Below, piece by piece: positions 22,881 to 35,800 of a stretch of DNA of 64,000 bases. Source of the DNA: Liolophura sinensis. Taxonomy: Eukaryota > Mollusca > Polyplacophora > Chitonida > Chitonidae. Where the stretch lies: assembly GCF_032854445.1 (NCBI RefSeq), contig NC_088301.1, positions 27,700,402-27,764,401 of the forward strand. Direction: 5' to 3'. How positions within the stretch are numbered: position 1 is the first letter of the stretch; each line of letters begins with the position of its first letter. Position numbers and translations under genes: made by a program. The notes beneath the pieces are model-generated. The model ran no database searches and was not told the origin of the DNA. It saw nothing but the letters and a program-made list of their open reading frames with translations.

Positions 22881-23876
22881 CATCATTTATGAATAAAATA
22901 TAAAAGGATTATGCAATAACTGTAGGATTGTGTACCATGGACGACGGCATTTTAAAGAAGTTGGCACCACATGGACAACAAATTACTCGGTACACTTATC
23001 TTTAAACGTTCTGCCCGAGACACAGTGAATTGATCCTTGGAAACAGTCTGTGCCAATAACTCAGTCTTCAGTCTTCAGTGGTGTAAAAGTAGCTTAGGCG
23101 TATGAGCTGTTTATAATATGAGTAACACAGTGTGCTGTTATTATTCCACAACTTTGCGCGTATGTAGAGATCAACAAGTCTACTAGAAAACACACGGAGT
23201 ACATCATATCCGGTGTAATCTGCATAAAGCTTACTACGATTTAGGAATATAACGTCAGTTTTCATAATGCCTTGTAATCCTTCGCCCTAACTATACAGGT
23301 GGGTATATATAGCTAAGTACATTTGACCAATAGGTATACAAATATGTGGACATGAGAACATATGACAGGTACACAATGGTCTGAATGGTTAGTGAACACG
23401 GCTGACCAGGCAGACGACAAACGTGGTCTTGGGAGGACAGTATACATACGAGGCAGCTGAACAAGCTTGAAGGAAAATGATCACTATTCATGATTGGTCA
23501 TACTGAAAACTGTTCTATATATTATTTCTGGTTGGAGAGGAAACGATCGCCAAAATTATTGCTAAGAACACATCATACCGAGAAGTGGTCATTCAACAAA
23601 GGTTAGTCATATTGAGAAGCGGTTGGCAAAAATCACCCTACACACGAAGTGGGTCCAGGAAGCGATATTCTTCAATTGATTACACAATGTTGAGAAGCGC
23701 CCCATTTCAAATGAACAAGCGATATCGTTAAGCAGATTCAACACTCTTTTGTCACATGTGATATTGTTATTCGTCCGTTGCATTTAAAGGCAAACAGAGC
23801 AGAAACAATCTTGCCTCCGACTGCGGACAAATAAATCGAAGTGAGGTGAGGCTAAAGTGGTTCAAAATATTCCAAA

Positions 23877-25835
23877 ATGGAGGACGGATTGAGCATCAAG
23901 ACTAAACTAAGTCTGATAAAAAACGAGCGCGAAGAGCGAGGTTTGAAGTCACGCGTGGAGAAGATCGAACTGGCGAAGTCTTTATGGGTGAGTAATTCTG
24001 ATCATAATCGGAATGTCTTTCTCCGTGATTACTCCCGCTTGATTTCGCGAGCTCAACTTCTATCCGGGGACTCCCGCATCGGCCGAACACAACACTGGAA
24101 CTCCGGTGTCGGTGGGTTGAAAGACGTCAAAAACAGACGTAGAATTAAACGCGACTTTCTCCCGCTATTGGCATACCAGGACAACTCTGAAAAATACCCG
24201 ACATCGGAAACGAAAGGCAGTGTTGAGAAACTGTGTGAAGAACCAGCGGAAACGCAAATCCAAGAAAGCAAGCGTGAAGAGGAGACATTGGAGACAGAGA
24301 ATGAATTGGCACGTGTCACTCCCCATACGCAATTGTTACTGGAAAATGGCGAAGAGGTTTCCGCAGTGGAGTCAAAAACCTGTCCTACTGTTGAGAAAGA
24401 TGGTTCTGAAAGTGAGTTGTTGCCTGGTAACCAAGGTTCAGAAATGGATCAGATCGGCACAATAAACTGCCACAGCGATAGTGATTCCACATTAGATGTC
24501 TGTTGTGACATCGATGGTGACACTATTGACAAAACGGAAAGTAAAGATGAAAGCAACGTAAGACACAAAGGTGACATCAACTTTGACAAATCTGCCCCAG
24601 ACGGCGGCATCGATGATGGCAACGACTGTGACAGAAATGATTCCGATGGTATCAAAGATGGCAAAGACTTTGATGAAACAGGTTCTCATGGGGGTGACAC
24701 CAAATATGAAACAGAGAATGACGAGAAAGAAGAGCACAATGCGTGTGACTTCAGTGTTGACGCCCAGAGCGATCAGATCATCGAGAATGTAAGAGAGAAC
24801 GAGTGTAGCATGGGCGGAGATGAGCGGAGCTTGCTCAGTGAAGGCAGGGAAAACAGTGGCGTTGACAGTGAGAAGAAGAGGGACAGCGAGGCCGACACTG
24901 ACGCCGAAAACGAGACGAGGAAAATGAGACGGTCGCCAAGTTTAGCCTTCATTACTGACCTTAAGCAGATCGAAGAGGAAGACGACGAGACCATGGCCTC
25001 AGAAAAGGAGGCCCCGATCAGCATTCCTCTAGCCATTCGCTCCGCCCAGACCCCTACCCGCCGTCGGGTTCAGTCCATACCATCTCTGTCCCCGATTAAA
25101 GATGAGGCAGAGGATCAGGAAGAAAAGAACAGCCAACCGGAAGTTGACGAGACAAAGCCCGTAGCAACAGAGGTGCCTATTCCTGAAACCGAACCGGAAG
25201 CAGAATTGAAAGAAATTGATCTGGAAGGCGAAGAGGATTCGGTGGATGAGTACATTGAACAGGTACGAATCTCGAACACATTACCGCCAAGCGAAAGAGC
25301 AGCAGAAAAGGTCGAACTCAGTCCGAAATCAGCATCACAATATCCACAAGGAGTAAAAGGCTGTAAACAAGTTACTCCAAGACTCACAAAGTCCTACACC
25401 TTCCAAAAGTCTACAAAAGACACACCAAGGAGGAATAGCTTGAGTGGTGGATTACTGATGGGAAGAAAGTCTGTGGGAAGTTTGGCTTACCTTGTATCTC
25501 GGCCCGCTGATGGTTCTGTGACAAGTAGATTTAAAGTGCAGCCTGTGTGTAAACGTTACGAACAAGCTGTAATTCCCACGGAGTTTAATCTCGATTTTAT
25601 CACCCGGATTCTTCGGAAGAAAGCCACCAAAAACAAAACAGACGAAGGTGACGACGAAGACGAAGAATATAACATCAGTGAGTTCACAACCGGAAAGAAA
25701 AAGAAAGTTAAACGACGAGTGGTCATCAGTCCCGCGAGACCTCGCGTGATTTGGACTCCGGCTAAGTGGTCCACCCTTCCGGAATGTAGATATCTGAGGC
25801 TCCCACCATTGGTGCAGATGGGGCATATGTTCTAG
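23877..25835 (+). CDS. Single-exon gene for a 652-residue acidic, low-complexity protein (family not recognised)
   Basis: This is the longest open frame in the window by far, opening at an ATG in good context (AAAATGG). Residues 1-110 are basic, with charged helical segments and an RRRIKRDFLP motif. Residues 110-480 are strongly acidic and rich in E, D, S, T and N, with an Asp/Gly/Asn-rich stretch around 235-275. Residues 500-560 are serine- and arginine-rich, with possible basophilic kinase sites (RRSPS, TPRRNSLSG). The last 80 residues go from an acidic patch through GKKKKVKRR to a conserved-looking tail, IWTPAKWSTLPECRYLRLPP. No signal peptide or membrane segment is seen, so a cytosolic or nuclear, largely disordered protein is likely. 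An AATAAA lies near 26319. The absence of introns is unusual among its neighbours and could reflect retroposition, or just one coding exon of a larger gene. Confidence 0.8.
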   Translation: MEDGLSIKTKLSLIKNEREERGLKSRVEKIELAKSLWVSNSDHNRNVFLRDYSRLISRAQLLSGDSRIGRTQHWNSGVGGLKDVKNRRRIKRDFLPLLAYQDNSEKYPTSETKGSVEKLCEEPAETQIQESKREEETLETENELARVTPHTQLLLENGEEVSAVESKTCPTVEKDGSESELLPGNQGSEMDQIGTINCHSDSDSTLDVCCDIDGDTIDKTESKDESNVRHKGDINFDKSAPDGGIDDGNDCDRNDSDGIKDGKDFDETGSHGGDTKYETENDEKEEHNACDFSVDAQSDQIIENVRENECSMGGDERSLLSEGRENSGVDSEKKRDSEADTDAENETRKMRRSPSLAFITDLKQIEEEDDETMASEKEAPISIPLAIRSAQTPTRRRVQSIPSLSPIKDEAEDQEEKNSQPEVDETKPVATEVPIPETEPEAELKEIDLEGEEDSVDEYIEQVRISNTLPPSERAAEKVELSPKSASQYPQGVKGCKQVTPRLTKSYTFQKSTKDTPRRNSLSGGLLMGRKSVGSLAYLVSRPADGSVTSRFKVQPVCKRYEQAVIPTEFNLDFITRILRKKATKNKTDEGDDEDEEYNISEFTTGKKKKVKRRVVISPARPRVIWTPAKWSTLPECRYLRLPPLVQMGHMF

Positions 25836-26318
25836 CGAACTCTTTGTTGCGATAAGTGAGATGGCCCTATAACTGTAAGAAGCACACTGACAACAACGAT
25901 GGTACCATTCGTATATAATACGACCCTTCAGACGTCAGAATGTCCTTTTGGGTATCCAACTCGAAGTTTCAGATTCATGTTTTCTCATATTCTATGATTA
26001 GGCTTTTGATTAAACCAGATAAAATGCTCGTTTGTAGAGTAATACAACTCTTCAAAGCAACTGGACTACTGTCAGACTAATACCGTTATTGGCATAATAA
26101 CTGTAAATCTATTCTGTCTTTTTAAAATCCCATTTCAAAATTAAGGCTTACATGTTATTTCTGCAAGATACACTTTTCGTGAGAAATAGATTTGATATTA
26201 AAAGAAAAAAGGAATAAGAAACAGTTTGCAATTGCATTGATACAAATAGACGAGTGCGCCTTCTTCCCATGCTTAGTGATTCTAATTTAAAAGCACATGT
26301 AGCCGTTTTCTTTAGGGA

Positions 26319-26324
26319 ATAAAA
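26319..26324 (+). promoter_or_regulatory. Possible polyadenylation signal of the 652-codon gene
   Basis: AATAAA about 480 bases after the stop codon, in an AT-rich 3' region. Confidence 0.4.
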
Positions 26325-26687
26325 CTGCATAACGAGAGGTGTATATATAACATAACTCATGAATTATCATGTTTACCAGTGACTGTGGTTCTCCAACAAC
26401 TTGATGTGAAATGATTGTGGATGTATATGTGTTATGTTTGTAATTAACTATACATAATGTTAACCTGTAATCCCGTTTCGAAAGCTGCGTGTTATATTAT
26501 TATTTACATGCAGTGCTGTAGACAGTTTTGTTACGTCTGTTCAAAAGAGGGTGTATACCAATTACCTTATCAGATATTGCTAATGCATCATTGTAATATG
26601 ACAAAAATTCATGTACAACCAAATCCAGCAGAGAAATGAGGCAATACTGAAACTCTCCCGCTAACGCCTGTTCAATAAACATGTTGC

Positions 26688-26689
<2 letters not shown>

Positions 26690-26734
<45 letters not shown>
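26690..26734. repeat. (TA)n microsatellite
   Basis: About 22 uninterrupted TA units, downstream of the 652-codon gene. Confidence 0.95.
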
Positions 26735-26738
<4 letters not shown>

Positions 26739-26907
26739 TGAGAAATACATTAATAAATGGTACTGTTGGATTGTATGGATTTTTAATAAGTTCTTGCATA
26801 TTCGATAATAAATGAAATAAGTTAGCATTTGTTTAATTATACTCTCAACACGAACACAATCTGTTTTATCGAAGAAGCGTGTGATGCCTTTGTACAGGTG
26901 CACAGAA

Positions 26908-27178
26908 GTATTTATTTATTTATTTATTTGATTGGTGTTTTACGCCTTACTCAAGAATATTTCACTTATACGACGGCGGCCAGCATTATGGTGGGTGGAA
27001 ACCTGGTACAGCCGGGGGAAACCCACGACCATCCGCAGGTTGCTGTCAGACATTCCCACGTACGCCGGAGAAGAAGCCAGCATGAGCTGGACTTGAACTC
27101 ACAGCGACCGCATTGGTTAGAGGCTCCTGGGTCATTACGCTGCGCTAGCGCGTTAACCGACTGAGCCACGGAGGCCCC
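26908..27178 (-). mobile_element. SINE family A copy, full length
   Basis: Reversed: TATTTATTTATTTGATTGGT at the 3' end to GACTGAGCCACGGAGGCCCC at the head. Confidence 0.85.
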
Positions 27179-27941
27179 TGCGCCGAAGTAAGATTATCTC
27201 CATTCTTTCATGTGGGCGTGGCTACCTAGCAAGGTTAATTCTAGAACGGTCGATTACTCTCTAAGCTGTAGTCTTTTGACATTTTGCTCACGCAATAGAA
27301 ATGAGTGGAACGCAGGCTAAATCTAATGCTGGGCTTATACTCTGATACACTTTTGAATACACGTGGAAGAGCTAAGTTTAATGCGTAGGATCGTCAAAGT
27401 CAAAAAAAAAGGTTCAATTCCGGGCTAGGACAAGGATTTTCTGGAATGCCCCGCCATTAATGAAGGCCACTTGTCTCTCACCAAATCTTTTTCTCATGCA
27501 GCATATAGAAAAACACATTATTTTTCTAGCACTTTATTTTTATTTATTTTATTGTTTCTGAAGGCTGTATGTAGGGAATGTTCACTTATACGGTAGTGGT
27601 CAATTTTACAGGTAGCGGAAACCAGGGTTTATTCGCTTCATTTATAACACAAGTTTCTATTTTCTTTTTTTTTTTGGACATAAACTGACTACATAAGGTA
27701 AAACGATCGTCATAACGATCAAGAGGACAGTATCGAAAACTGATAGGTTAGGTGCGCATGAGCGTGCATATGCGCATCAGCCACAACGCTGTCCTCCACG
27801 TCCTAGCATATCAGAAGCCACATGTTACGTATCGATAATTACCAACTGTCACCGCCGTAAATACCCTAAAGGTGGAGAACCAAGGGATTGAGGGCACACC
27901 TGTGGAAGCGAACACATTAGTGTTTCGTATAACTGTACAGG

Positions 27942-28050
27942 GGGCCGAAGTGGCGCAATGACCCAGGCGCCTTTCACCAACGCGGTCGCTGTGAGTTCAG
28001 CTCATGCTGGCCCACTCTTCACCGGTAGATGGAAAGATTTGACAACATCA
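27942..28050 (+). mobile_element. SINE family A 5' fragment
   Basis: GCGCAATGACCCAGGCGCC, then ACGCGGTCGCTGTGAGTTCA and CTCATGCTGG. The rest is missing. Confidence 0.6.
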
Positions 28051-28649
28051 TAAGTTTGTACATGCATTATGATCTTATTTACAAACTCTGTTTCAGTGAT
28101 GAAGAAGTGATGAAGAAAACCAGTGTGTTAGAGCGTGGCCTATACATGTAGTGTTTATTAGATCACAAAGTACAAGCTTTGTTCTCTGTATGCCTGTAGA
28201 TAAGACATAGTACACCACCCCTTCTTCATTCAGTGGCATATAGGTGATACATGTATACTATATATATCCCGTACTATGTTACATTAATTCCATTGTTAAC
28301 TTTTTAATGATTTTCATTTTTTTTTTTTTTGTAATTATCAGCTCACAAGGATTACTTGGTTTTAGTTGAACATTAGACAATATTATACACAGACACCTGC
28401 CAACCGCATTCTTTTTGTAATGATACAAGGGAGGTGGGGATTCCCCACTGAGACGGTATAGCGCGAGTCGCCGCGTGTCGCATAAAATTAGAGTATTTAC
28501 CCGATTGACAGCTAAAGAATTTACCACGTGTACGTGATCACACTGCATGTTGGCAATGTTGACGTTGCCAGTGCAGCTAATTTAGATATCACAAGATAAG
28601 CTCTTGTCCGTCATTACTACTATACACAAGGTTCACCTCATGATATACC

Positions 28650-28838
28650 ATGGTTCGAAAATCGCTTTTCTTCACCTGGATTTTTGCTATTTTGTCCCCC
28701 GTCCGATTACGCCAAATATTATCCCCGTGGAAAAGGTGCGAGAGATTGTTCAGTATGAAGAGAAATTAATATCTGCTTTAGGAAATTATATCCAAGAAGA
28801 GAATGAAAAGGAGCTGAAGTAGACGAAGCAATTCGAAG
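28650..28838 (+). CDS. P4HA-like (plus) exon 1, frame-broken
   Basis: The ATG at 28650 (context CCATGG) opens [17 protein letters not shown], a typical signal peptide. The homologous mature part, [19 protein letters not shown], is in another frame, so an indel lies near the C5 run at 28696-28700. A second break is needed before TAG 28820-28822 to reach EVDEAIR and the GTAAGT donor. An alternative in-frame ATG at 28640 gives a poor signal peptide. Confidence 0.6.
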
Positions 28839-31800
28839 GTAAGTAGTGAATATTTATACTGGAATATCAGGCTCCTAAATCTCAATGTACCTACTACCTT
28901 CACTAATAGGCATTTAGCGTGAATTTTTAAAATCGTTGTCCACTATTGTCCGCCAATTTTACTTCGTCACGGTAAATGTGAAAATTGTGTCAGGAGTTTC
29001 AACTGTTTCAGAACTTAATTAACAAATAACAATAATTAGGACAGGACTGTGTATCTGATTGTATAAGTTCACGTGTATAATTTATAAAACTGACGTTTCT
29101 GTGAACTGCGTGGTTAGATTTTTGAGCAAGGAATCAGTGTTAAAGTGAATTAATGAAATTGTAGGAATACAAATTAAAGTCAAAACGTAGATTATGAAAG
29201 ATTATTGAAACTGGTAAATTTAAATACGATAAAATAAAATTAAATGTAAAAAAAACAGGAGTTCATTACTTGAGAATGTTTTCACGCCAGTGTTGTTGTT
29301 GTTGTTGTTAATGTCAAATTGCCACAAATCGATAAAAGTATAACTTACTGACTTACACATTTTCCGTACGCGATATCTGTACATGGTGATAAGTTACACT
29401 TCAGTTAACACTGTTACTGCAATGATTTATTGCTGCAGTCTTCTGTTGCTTTGGTGGACTCCAGCTAGATCTAGGCGTCGGAACTGATAGAATGGACGGT
29501 TGGATTTATAGGCCCATTTAGCATGAAATGAGCAGAAATTTGCTTGAAGATAAAAAGACTTATTTTGATCGTGTTTCGAATGTAGGCTTATTCCTGTCTA
29601 GGTTTTGTAAATATATATCGGTGTAAATTTCAAATGGTGTTTAATTTCTTAATGAGAATCATGCACATGTATACTGTGGCTTTAAACAATTATGAAACGT
29701 AAGTCAAAGAATATTCTCTTAAAACTAAAAGTGTTTATTTGTGTTTTTAAGTGTTTGTCACTGTAAAGATCACGAGGAGTGACTGTAAGACTCACAGGGG
29801 GCCTCCGTGGGTCTGTGGTTAGCGCGCTAGCGCAGCGTAATGACCCAGGAACCTCTCACCCAATGCGGTCGCTGTGAGTCCAGCTCATGCTGGATTCCTC
29901 TCCGGCCGTACATGGGAAGGTCTGACAGCAACCTGCGGATGGTCGTTGGTCCCCCCACCCCCCGGGCTCTGCCCGGTTTCCTCCCACCATAATGCTGGCT
30001 GCCGTCGCATAAGTGAAATATTCTTGAGTACGGCGTAAAACAGCAATCAAATAAATAAATAAATAAGACTCACATGTGTCTGGCCAGTTTTATAAAGTGT
30101 TTTAACACTCATCAAAGGTGTTCCAGCTTCATAAAAAAGTGTTTTTACACTATGCTTCTAGTGTTGGTTTAAAATGTTGATCAACTGACTTTTAATGGAG
30201 TTTTAATGTGAACACTTTCGCGAGTGTTAAAGCATTAACACAATTTAAACGTACAGTCACTTCTCGTGATCCTAACAGTGTTAAAACTTTAGTTTTAAGT
30301 GAACAAACATGCATAGTTTATCAGTTAGTGATTAAAATCGTTGTTGTTGTTGTTGTTTACAGTTTCCACCTCACCGCTCAGGAAGAGAACCTGTCGTTCG
30401 AGCTGAATCCTGTGGACATCTTCCGCCTACATCGGCGAGTTGTGGACGACTGGGATCCAGTACTCGAGAAAGTCTTGTGTGACGACTGTGCGAAAAACAA
30501 CGGCACTGACGTAAGCACGGGTTATAAAACTGTTCCATGACATTCCAAGTGTTAGCATCCTTGTGAGATAGTCCTGACGTTCATTCAGTATAATTATCTA
30601 TAGCCCATAAGTAAATTAACTATCCCTCTTTCTCATTTCGTGGTAAAGGGTATACTGTCATACACAAAGTCAAACTTTCATAAATAATAATCTGTTTGAA
30701 AGTTGACCTGTATTAAAATACCTTTTGCGTTATCCATACCATTTTCGCAAGAATTTATTTTAGCAATAACAGCGATTCTTGCATATGGTCCTCTGTTTTG
30801 CAAATTGTAGGCTTCATGCATATCCCTTACAGCGCATGCACCGCTCCCTATGGTCGCTTTATATCTCTGCCACCACCAGTAAATCTTGCACAGAAATCTT
30901 GAACGACGCCGACATCATGGTGATGAGACAGCAAGTGATGTCAAAAAACACATAAGCCTTTGTTTGTAATAATACTTTAGTAATAAATCGTTTTGCACGA
31001 CATTTGTTAAACTTTACCAAACCACCGGCCCCCGATAGCATAGTTGGTAGAGTGTCCGCTTCGGAAGCAGTAGATCCATGATCAATCCTGGGTGGAGTCA
31101 CACCTAAGACCTTAAAAGAGGAAGTTGCAACTTCCTCGCTCGACGTTCAGCATGATGGCTCGGGTGGGGCTGATTACTTGCCTTCAGTAAGCCGTCTCCA
31201 GTGAAGCAGCACTAGATAAAAGAGCGGTGGAAATCCGTTCTACAAGAAGGAGGCACATTACATGCACTCTAAGGATTCCTTCGTCGTCATATGACTGAAA
31301 AATTGTTAATATATATATATATATATAATCGTCAAGTGAGACATTCATATACCATTCGTAGTCCGTTAAAAGGCGTTCCAAGTCGATAATCGCAAGATCC
31401 ATTTCCAAAACAACGTTTAACACTAACTCCCAAAGACAAAGGTGTGTAAGAAATTATACAAATAAGAAATAAAACCGGTAACACACAAAAGAGAAGTGGT
31501 CATCAGTTTTCAATGATGCCGGGCAGGCAATGAATATTCCAGGCATGAAATCCGGATCAAAGCTCAAATTCGTAGTCCGTACTTTTTTATGCACGACGTT
31601 ATACCCCAAGCATTCAATCACTCACTCACTTTACCAAGTTGAGGTAAACTTAAGGTAAAAGACTTATAAGTAAGATTGAACAACATTACAAGCACAAAAC
31701 TGGATTCAACCTGTTGCCAATATACAGAACATTGACCACAGATGGATCAAATTAGGTCTCAAATGACACTTCAGTGATAATATAAAATCTCCTTGCTCAA

Positions 31801-32762
31801 CATTTACAACAGTAGAAAAATATGTGCATGTACCGGGAAGCCCGGTGCAATGCCACTTTGAGTGAATTGTACTGACCTTGCCCTTGAAATCTTTGTTTGG
31901 ATTCAATATGCATTATGACATTGAAGTGCCATGAGCAGTTGGAGGTCAAACTGGTATTTTTCTATTAAACGTTTTTCTCTCTCTCAGCAAGAACATTTTG
32001 TAAAGGTTTTGCACGACATTTGTCCATCCAGAGATCCATGGAGAGATCGTGTGATGAGGTTTTTCAAAGGAGTTTCATCCACAAGTTCAAACGCCGTTTA
32101 ACCCCTGGTGATTCTTCGCTGACCTATACTTTCACGACTGCATGTGGGGCTGTATAGGCATGGAGCGACGTCAATCAGACAACTTCAGTGCGAAAATCAA
32201 TGTACGTGCACACACGTCTTCTCATCCCAGCACAAGTTAACAACCTAGAAATACGCCATTATCATCGCAAAAAAAGTGGTGACTGAATTTTCATAAATGT
32301 TATTCTCTGTGTACAGATGTTGAAAGAGCCCTGTACAGGTGTCAGCGTCGGACGATGTGGCCGCGTGAGAGTGACGTCTCAGATGCGGCTATGGCGCTTT
32401 GTCAGATTGTCACGTGTGTACAAGCTTGACACCGATGACGTCATCAGCGGACACCTGGCTGACACAACTACGGGCTCACTCACGTTAGATGACATCCTTA
32501 CATCGCAGACGTTGCAACTGACAACGGATTCCATTATGAAGCTGTACAGTGGCTCAAATCCGGAATAGCAAAGGCCAAAGAGTCCATGGCAGATGAGGCC
32601 ACAGTCATCAAATTGTACAGAGAACTGGCAGGTGCATATTACCAGGTATGATCAGTATTTCCACGTGCAAAAGAATTGTAAAATATATTGTTAACAAAAT
32701 ACTAAACTGCAAACACGTGTTACAATCAAAAACTATAAGACAAATGCTGTAAATTTACCATA

Positions 32763-32819
<57 letters not shown>

Positions 32820-35800
32820 ATATCCTGAAGTTTTAACAGTTTAAACTGTAACAAAGCACACGGTATGAAACATTTCACTATAAAGACTGTGCTGCAGCAG
32901 AAGATGTTAAAATGTAGAAATATACTCTTAGCTTAAACGATAAACTGTTAACATGAAAACTGTGGGGAATCGAAAAATGTGAACAATGTAATTACCAGAA
33001 TGAAATCAACACACTAAAAATAAACAGGAGTATCTCCTTTAGCAAACTTTGACAGACTGAAGTTAATTTTATATATGGTATACAAATAAATTGTTCGGAA
33101 ACCCTCAGAATTAAAATAAGTATCATTTACAAGAAATAACGGTGAGTCAGGAAGTGTGTCGACATACATGACAGTGTTATTACTATAAGACCCTGTTCTG
33201 CGCACCACACAGTAGATATCCTCTAAGTATTAATGTATTTCACGAAGCCTCATCATGTTGACAACATTATCATGTTGAATCCCTTCAACAACATCACTCA
33301 ACCATCAATGCAATGGGATTCTGTTGTATACGACTGTGATCTATGGTAATACAATTAAAATGTCATTATTTTTGGCTGAAGTGTCATCTTTCTTAAACCG
33401 TTCTTCATTCTTGAACCGTTCGCCATTCTTTATTTTGTTCTGTTTTTTTTTTTGTTTTTTTCAGGTCCAAATGCCATCCGAATCTGTGAAATTGCTTCAG
33501 GAATGCTCCGCTTTATGTAAGTACAATTGCTGTTGCTGTGCTCTAGGGCCGATTTAACACCAAAGTTTGGATCACTTGAGAATGTTATGCGGGGCCTCCG
33601 TGGCTCAGTTGGTTAGTGCGCTGAGGCAGCGTAATGACCCAGAAGTCTGCCACCAATGCGGTCGCTGTGAGCTCATGCTGGCTTCCTCTCCGGCCGTACG
33701 TGGGAAGGTCTTACAGCAACCTGCGGATGGTTGTGGGTTTTCCCCGGGCTGTGGCCGGTTTCCTCCCACCATAATGCTGGCGCCGACGTATAAGTGAAAT
33801 ATTCTTGAGTAAGGCGTAAAACACCAATCAGATAAATAAATAAATAAATAAATAAAATGTTATGCTAAGACAAATTTGAATTTCTTGGGAATTAGGCTGT
33901 GTTTGTGGAGTAGATTCCCGACGCCAAATGCACATTGCCATTTCTGATTTTTTTTAATGTTTTTCAATTTAAAACTCGCAAACACTGCCTATTTATTAAA
34001 ACGATTGTCTTAAGATTACATTGTTCAGGAGGTCAAAATATTTTTTCATAGGGTCCAAAAATAAGTTCTAATGAAGTATTTCAGTTTATGACAGAAGCCA
34101 AAAAATGGCTTCTTGGCATGAGACCCAGGTCCTGAAACTTTGTAAAGACTCACATTAGTGTGGGGTAGGGTATAAATTAATAGCGCTACGGTCCAACTGG
34201 CAGGCAGTATATATTTTGTGGTCTGTAAGTTTACGCTCTAAACATGGTCGCCCTATTCCCTGATAAATTTGATTTATTCATTTGAGATTGTCGATATTTA
34301 TGTACGCATGCTTTTAGAAGGCACGCATGCTCCATACTTTTCGGAAATAAAAAACAAAAATCATTTTTATGTATACCAATATAATTGACAGTAAAATGCT
34401 CACATGATGTTACCAAATGGCTATATTTATGTTTTGCACGTGATCACTAGATCCTGAAAGTAAGTCTGTGAAACGAGAACTTCAGTATTACAAAGAAAGA
34501 AAGGAAGATGCAACGAAGACGGGGGAGAACTCTAAGCTTGCACCTCGCGTTTTAGGGAAGGCTGTGACTGCTTGTGAACAGCTATGTCGAGGAGAAAGTC
34601 AGGTTGGTAGAAATAAAGGACTGCATGGTGTTTAAACTCAAGAAAATTACCGAGTTAGGTGCACGTGATAGAGGGGTGGGGTGCTAAGGTTCAAACAGCG
34701 TTGTGACGTATGGCCCCACACTACTTCACCTTCCTTATCGTAGCGAGTCAAGTATAGCATTATGCCTGGTCCAGGCTTTTTAATTAATAAAATGTATGCG
34801 GGAGATGGGGTGGATTCAATCAGTGGGAAGGGAACGGGTTATGACCGAGTGATTACCTTCCAGATCACCTATAGGTCACACCAGACAGGGGTTCAATGCC
34901 ATTCTCGCGCACGGATACCTACATGCTTCTTTTGGGAATTGATGGCAATTAGTGGTCAACGGTGATCTCGTGTGTGATCTTGCATGAAGCTTACCTCCGC
35001 TTGCCATCCACTGGTGCGACATAGCTCACACGTGAAAAAGTTTGTCAGTCTAACTTCCCTACGGTGGGTTTACTTCGGATCTCTGGTTTCTTCCACCAGC
35101 CAGGATTTCTGATTTCTTCAACCCATAATACACTGGTCGCGATCGAATAAGTAAAAACTTCTTGATTGAGGCACTGAATTCAAACAAATAAATATATTAG
35201 TCAAGGGGCATCTGATCTATTTATCTGATTGGTGTTTTACGCCGTACTCAAGAATATTTCACTTATACGACGGCGGCTAGCATTATGGTGGGTGGAAACC
35301 GGGCAGAGCCTGGAGGAAACGCACGACCATCCGCAGGCTGCTGGCAGACCTTCCCACGTGCGGCCAGAGAGGAAGCCAGCATGAGCTGGACTTGAACTCA
35401 CAGCGACCGCATTGGTGAGAGGCTCCTGGGTCATTGCGGCCGGAGAGGAGGGACATCTTCTGGTGAATCTTGCTAAACTCCCGCTTATATAGTGAGTGGT
35501 ATAATCAAGCAAGCCAAGTATGGAGATGAAGGTATAGACGGCCTTATTAGCGCAATGATGTTAAGCCGTTCACATAGTCCTGTGAAACCATTAACAGTAT
35601 GTCGTCATTCACAAAGAGCATACTAATGCTTCCATATACAACATGTATTTCCTATAAAACTACCGACACCGATAGCACAGTTGGTGAAGCGTTCGCTTCC
35701 GGAGACTGTAGATCCAAGATCAGTCCTGGATCACTCCTAAGAAGTTGTAACTTCCTGGCTTGGCGTTCAACATTAAGGGGATAATGCAACGACTGGTTGA

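Larger units (their letters stand above)
20333..23876. other. Intergenic: 5' flank of the minus-strand P4HA-like gene to the 652-codon gene
   Basis: Apart from the SINEs at 22.0-22.9 kb and a G-run near 20943-20966, no gene, RNA or conserved motif is recognised. Confidence 0.5.
25836..28649. other. Intergenic between the 652-codon gene and the plus-strand P4HA-like gene
   Basis: Holds a (TA)n tract, one full and one partial SINE. The last 200 bases have a CACGTG box (about 28525) and a CG-containing stretch that could be promoter; no clear TATA. Confidence 0.4.

Noticed and set aside
24053-25826. Several frames on the minus strand and in other frames inside the 652-codon gene
   Set aside because: Shadows of a low-complexity acidic coding region.
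26500-26903. Frames rich in IYIYIY here and at 36.6, 46.6 and 61.3 kb
   Set aside because: Translations of (TA)n tracts.
31028-31100. tRNA-like sequences at SINE heads (also 22028, 29797, 33591, 50838, 62429)
   Set aside because: They keep A- and B-box-like motifs but continue into SINE bodies and do not fold as full tRNAs; not tRNA genes.
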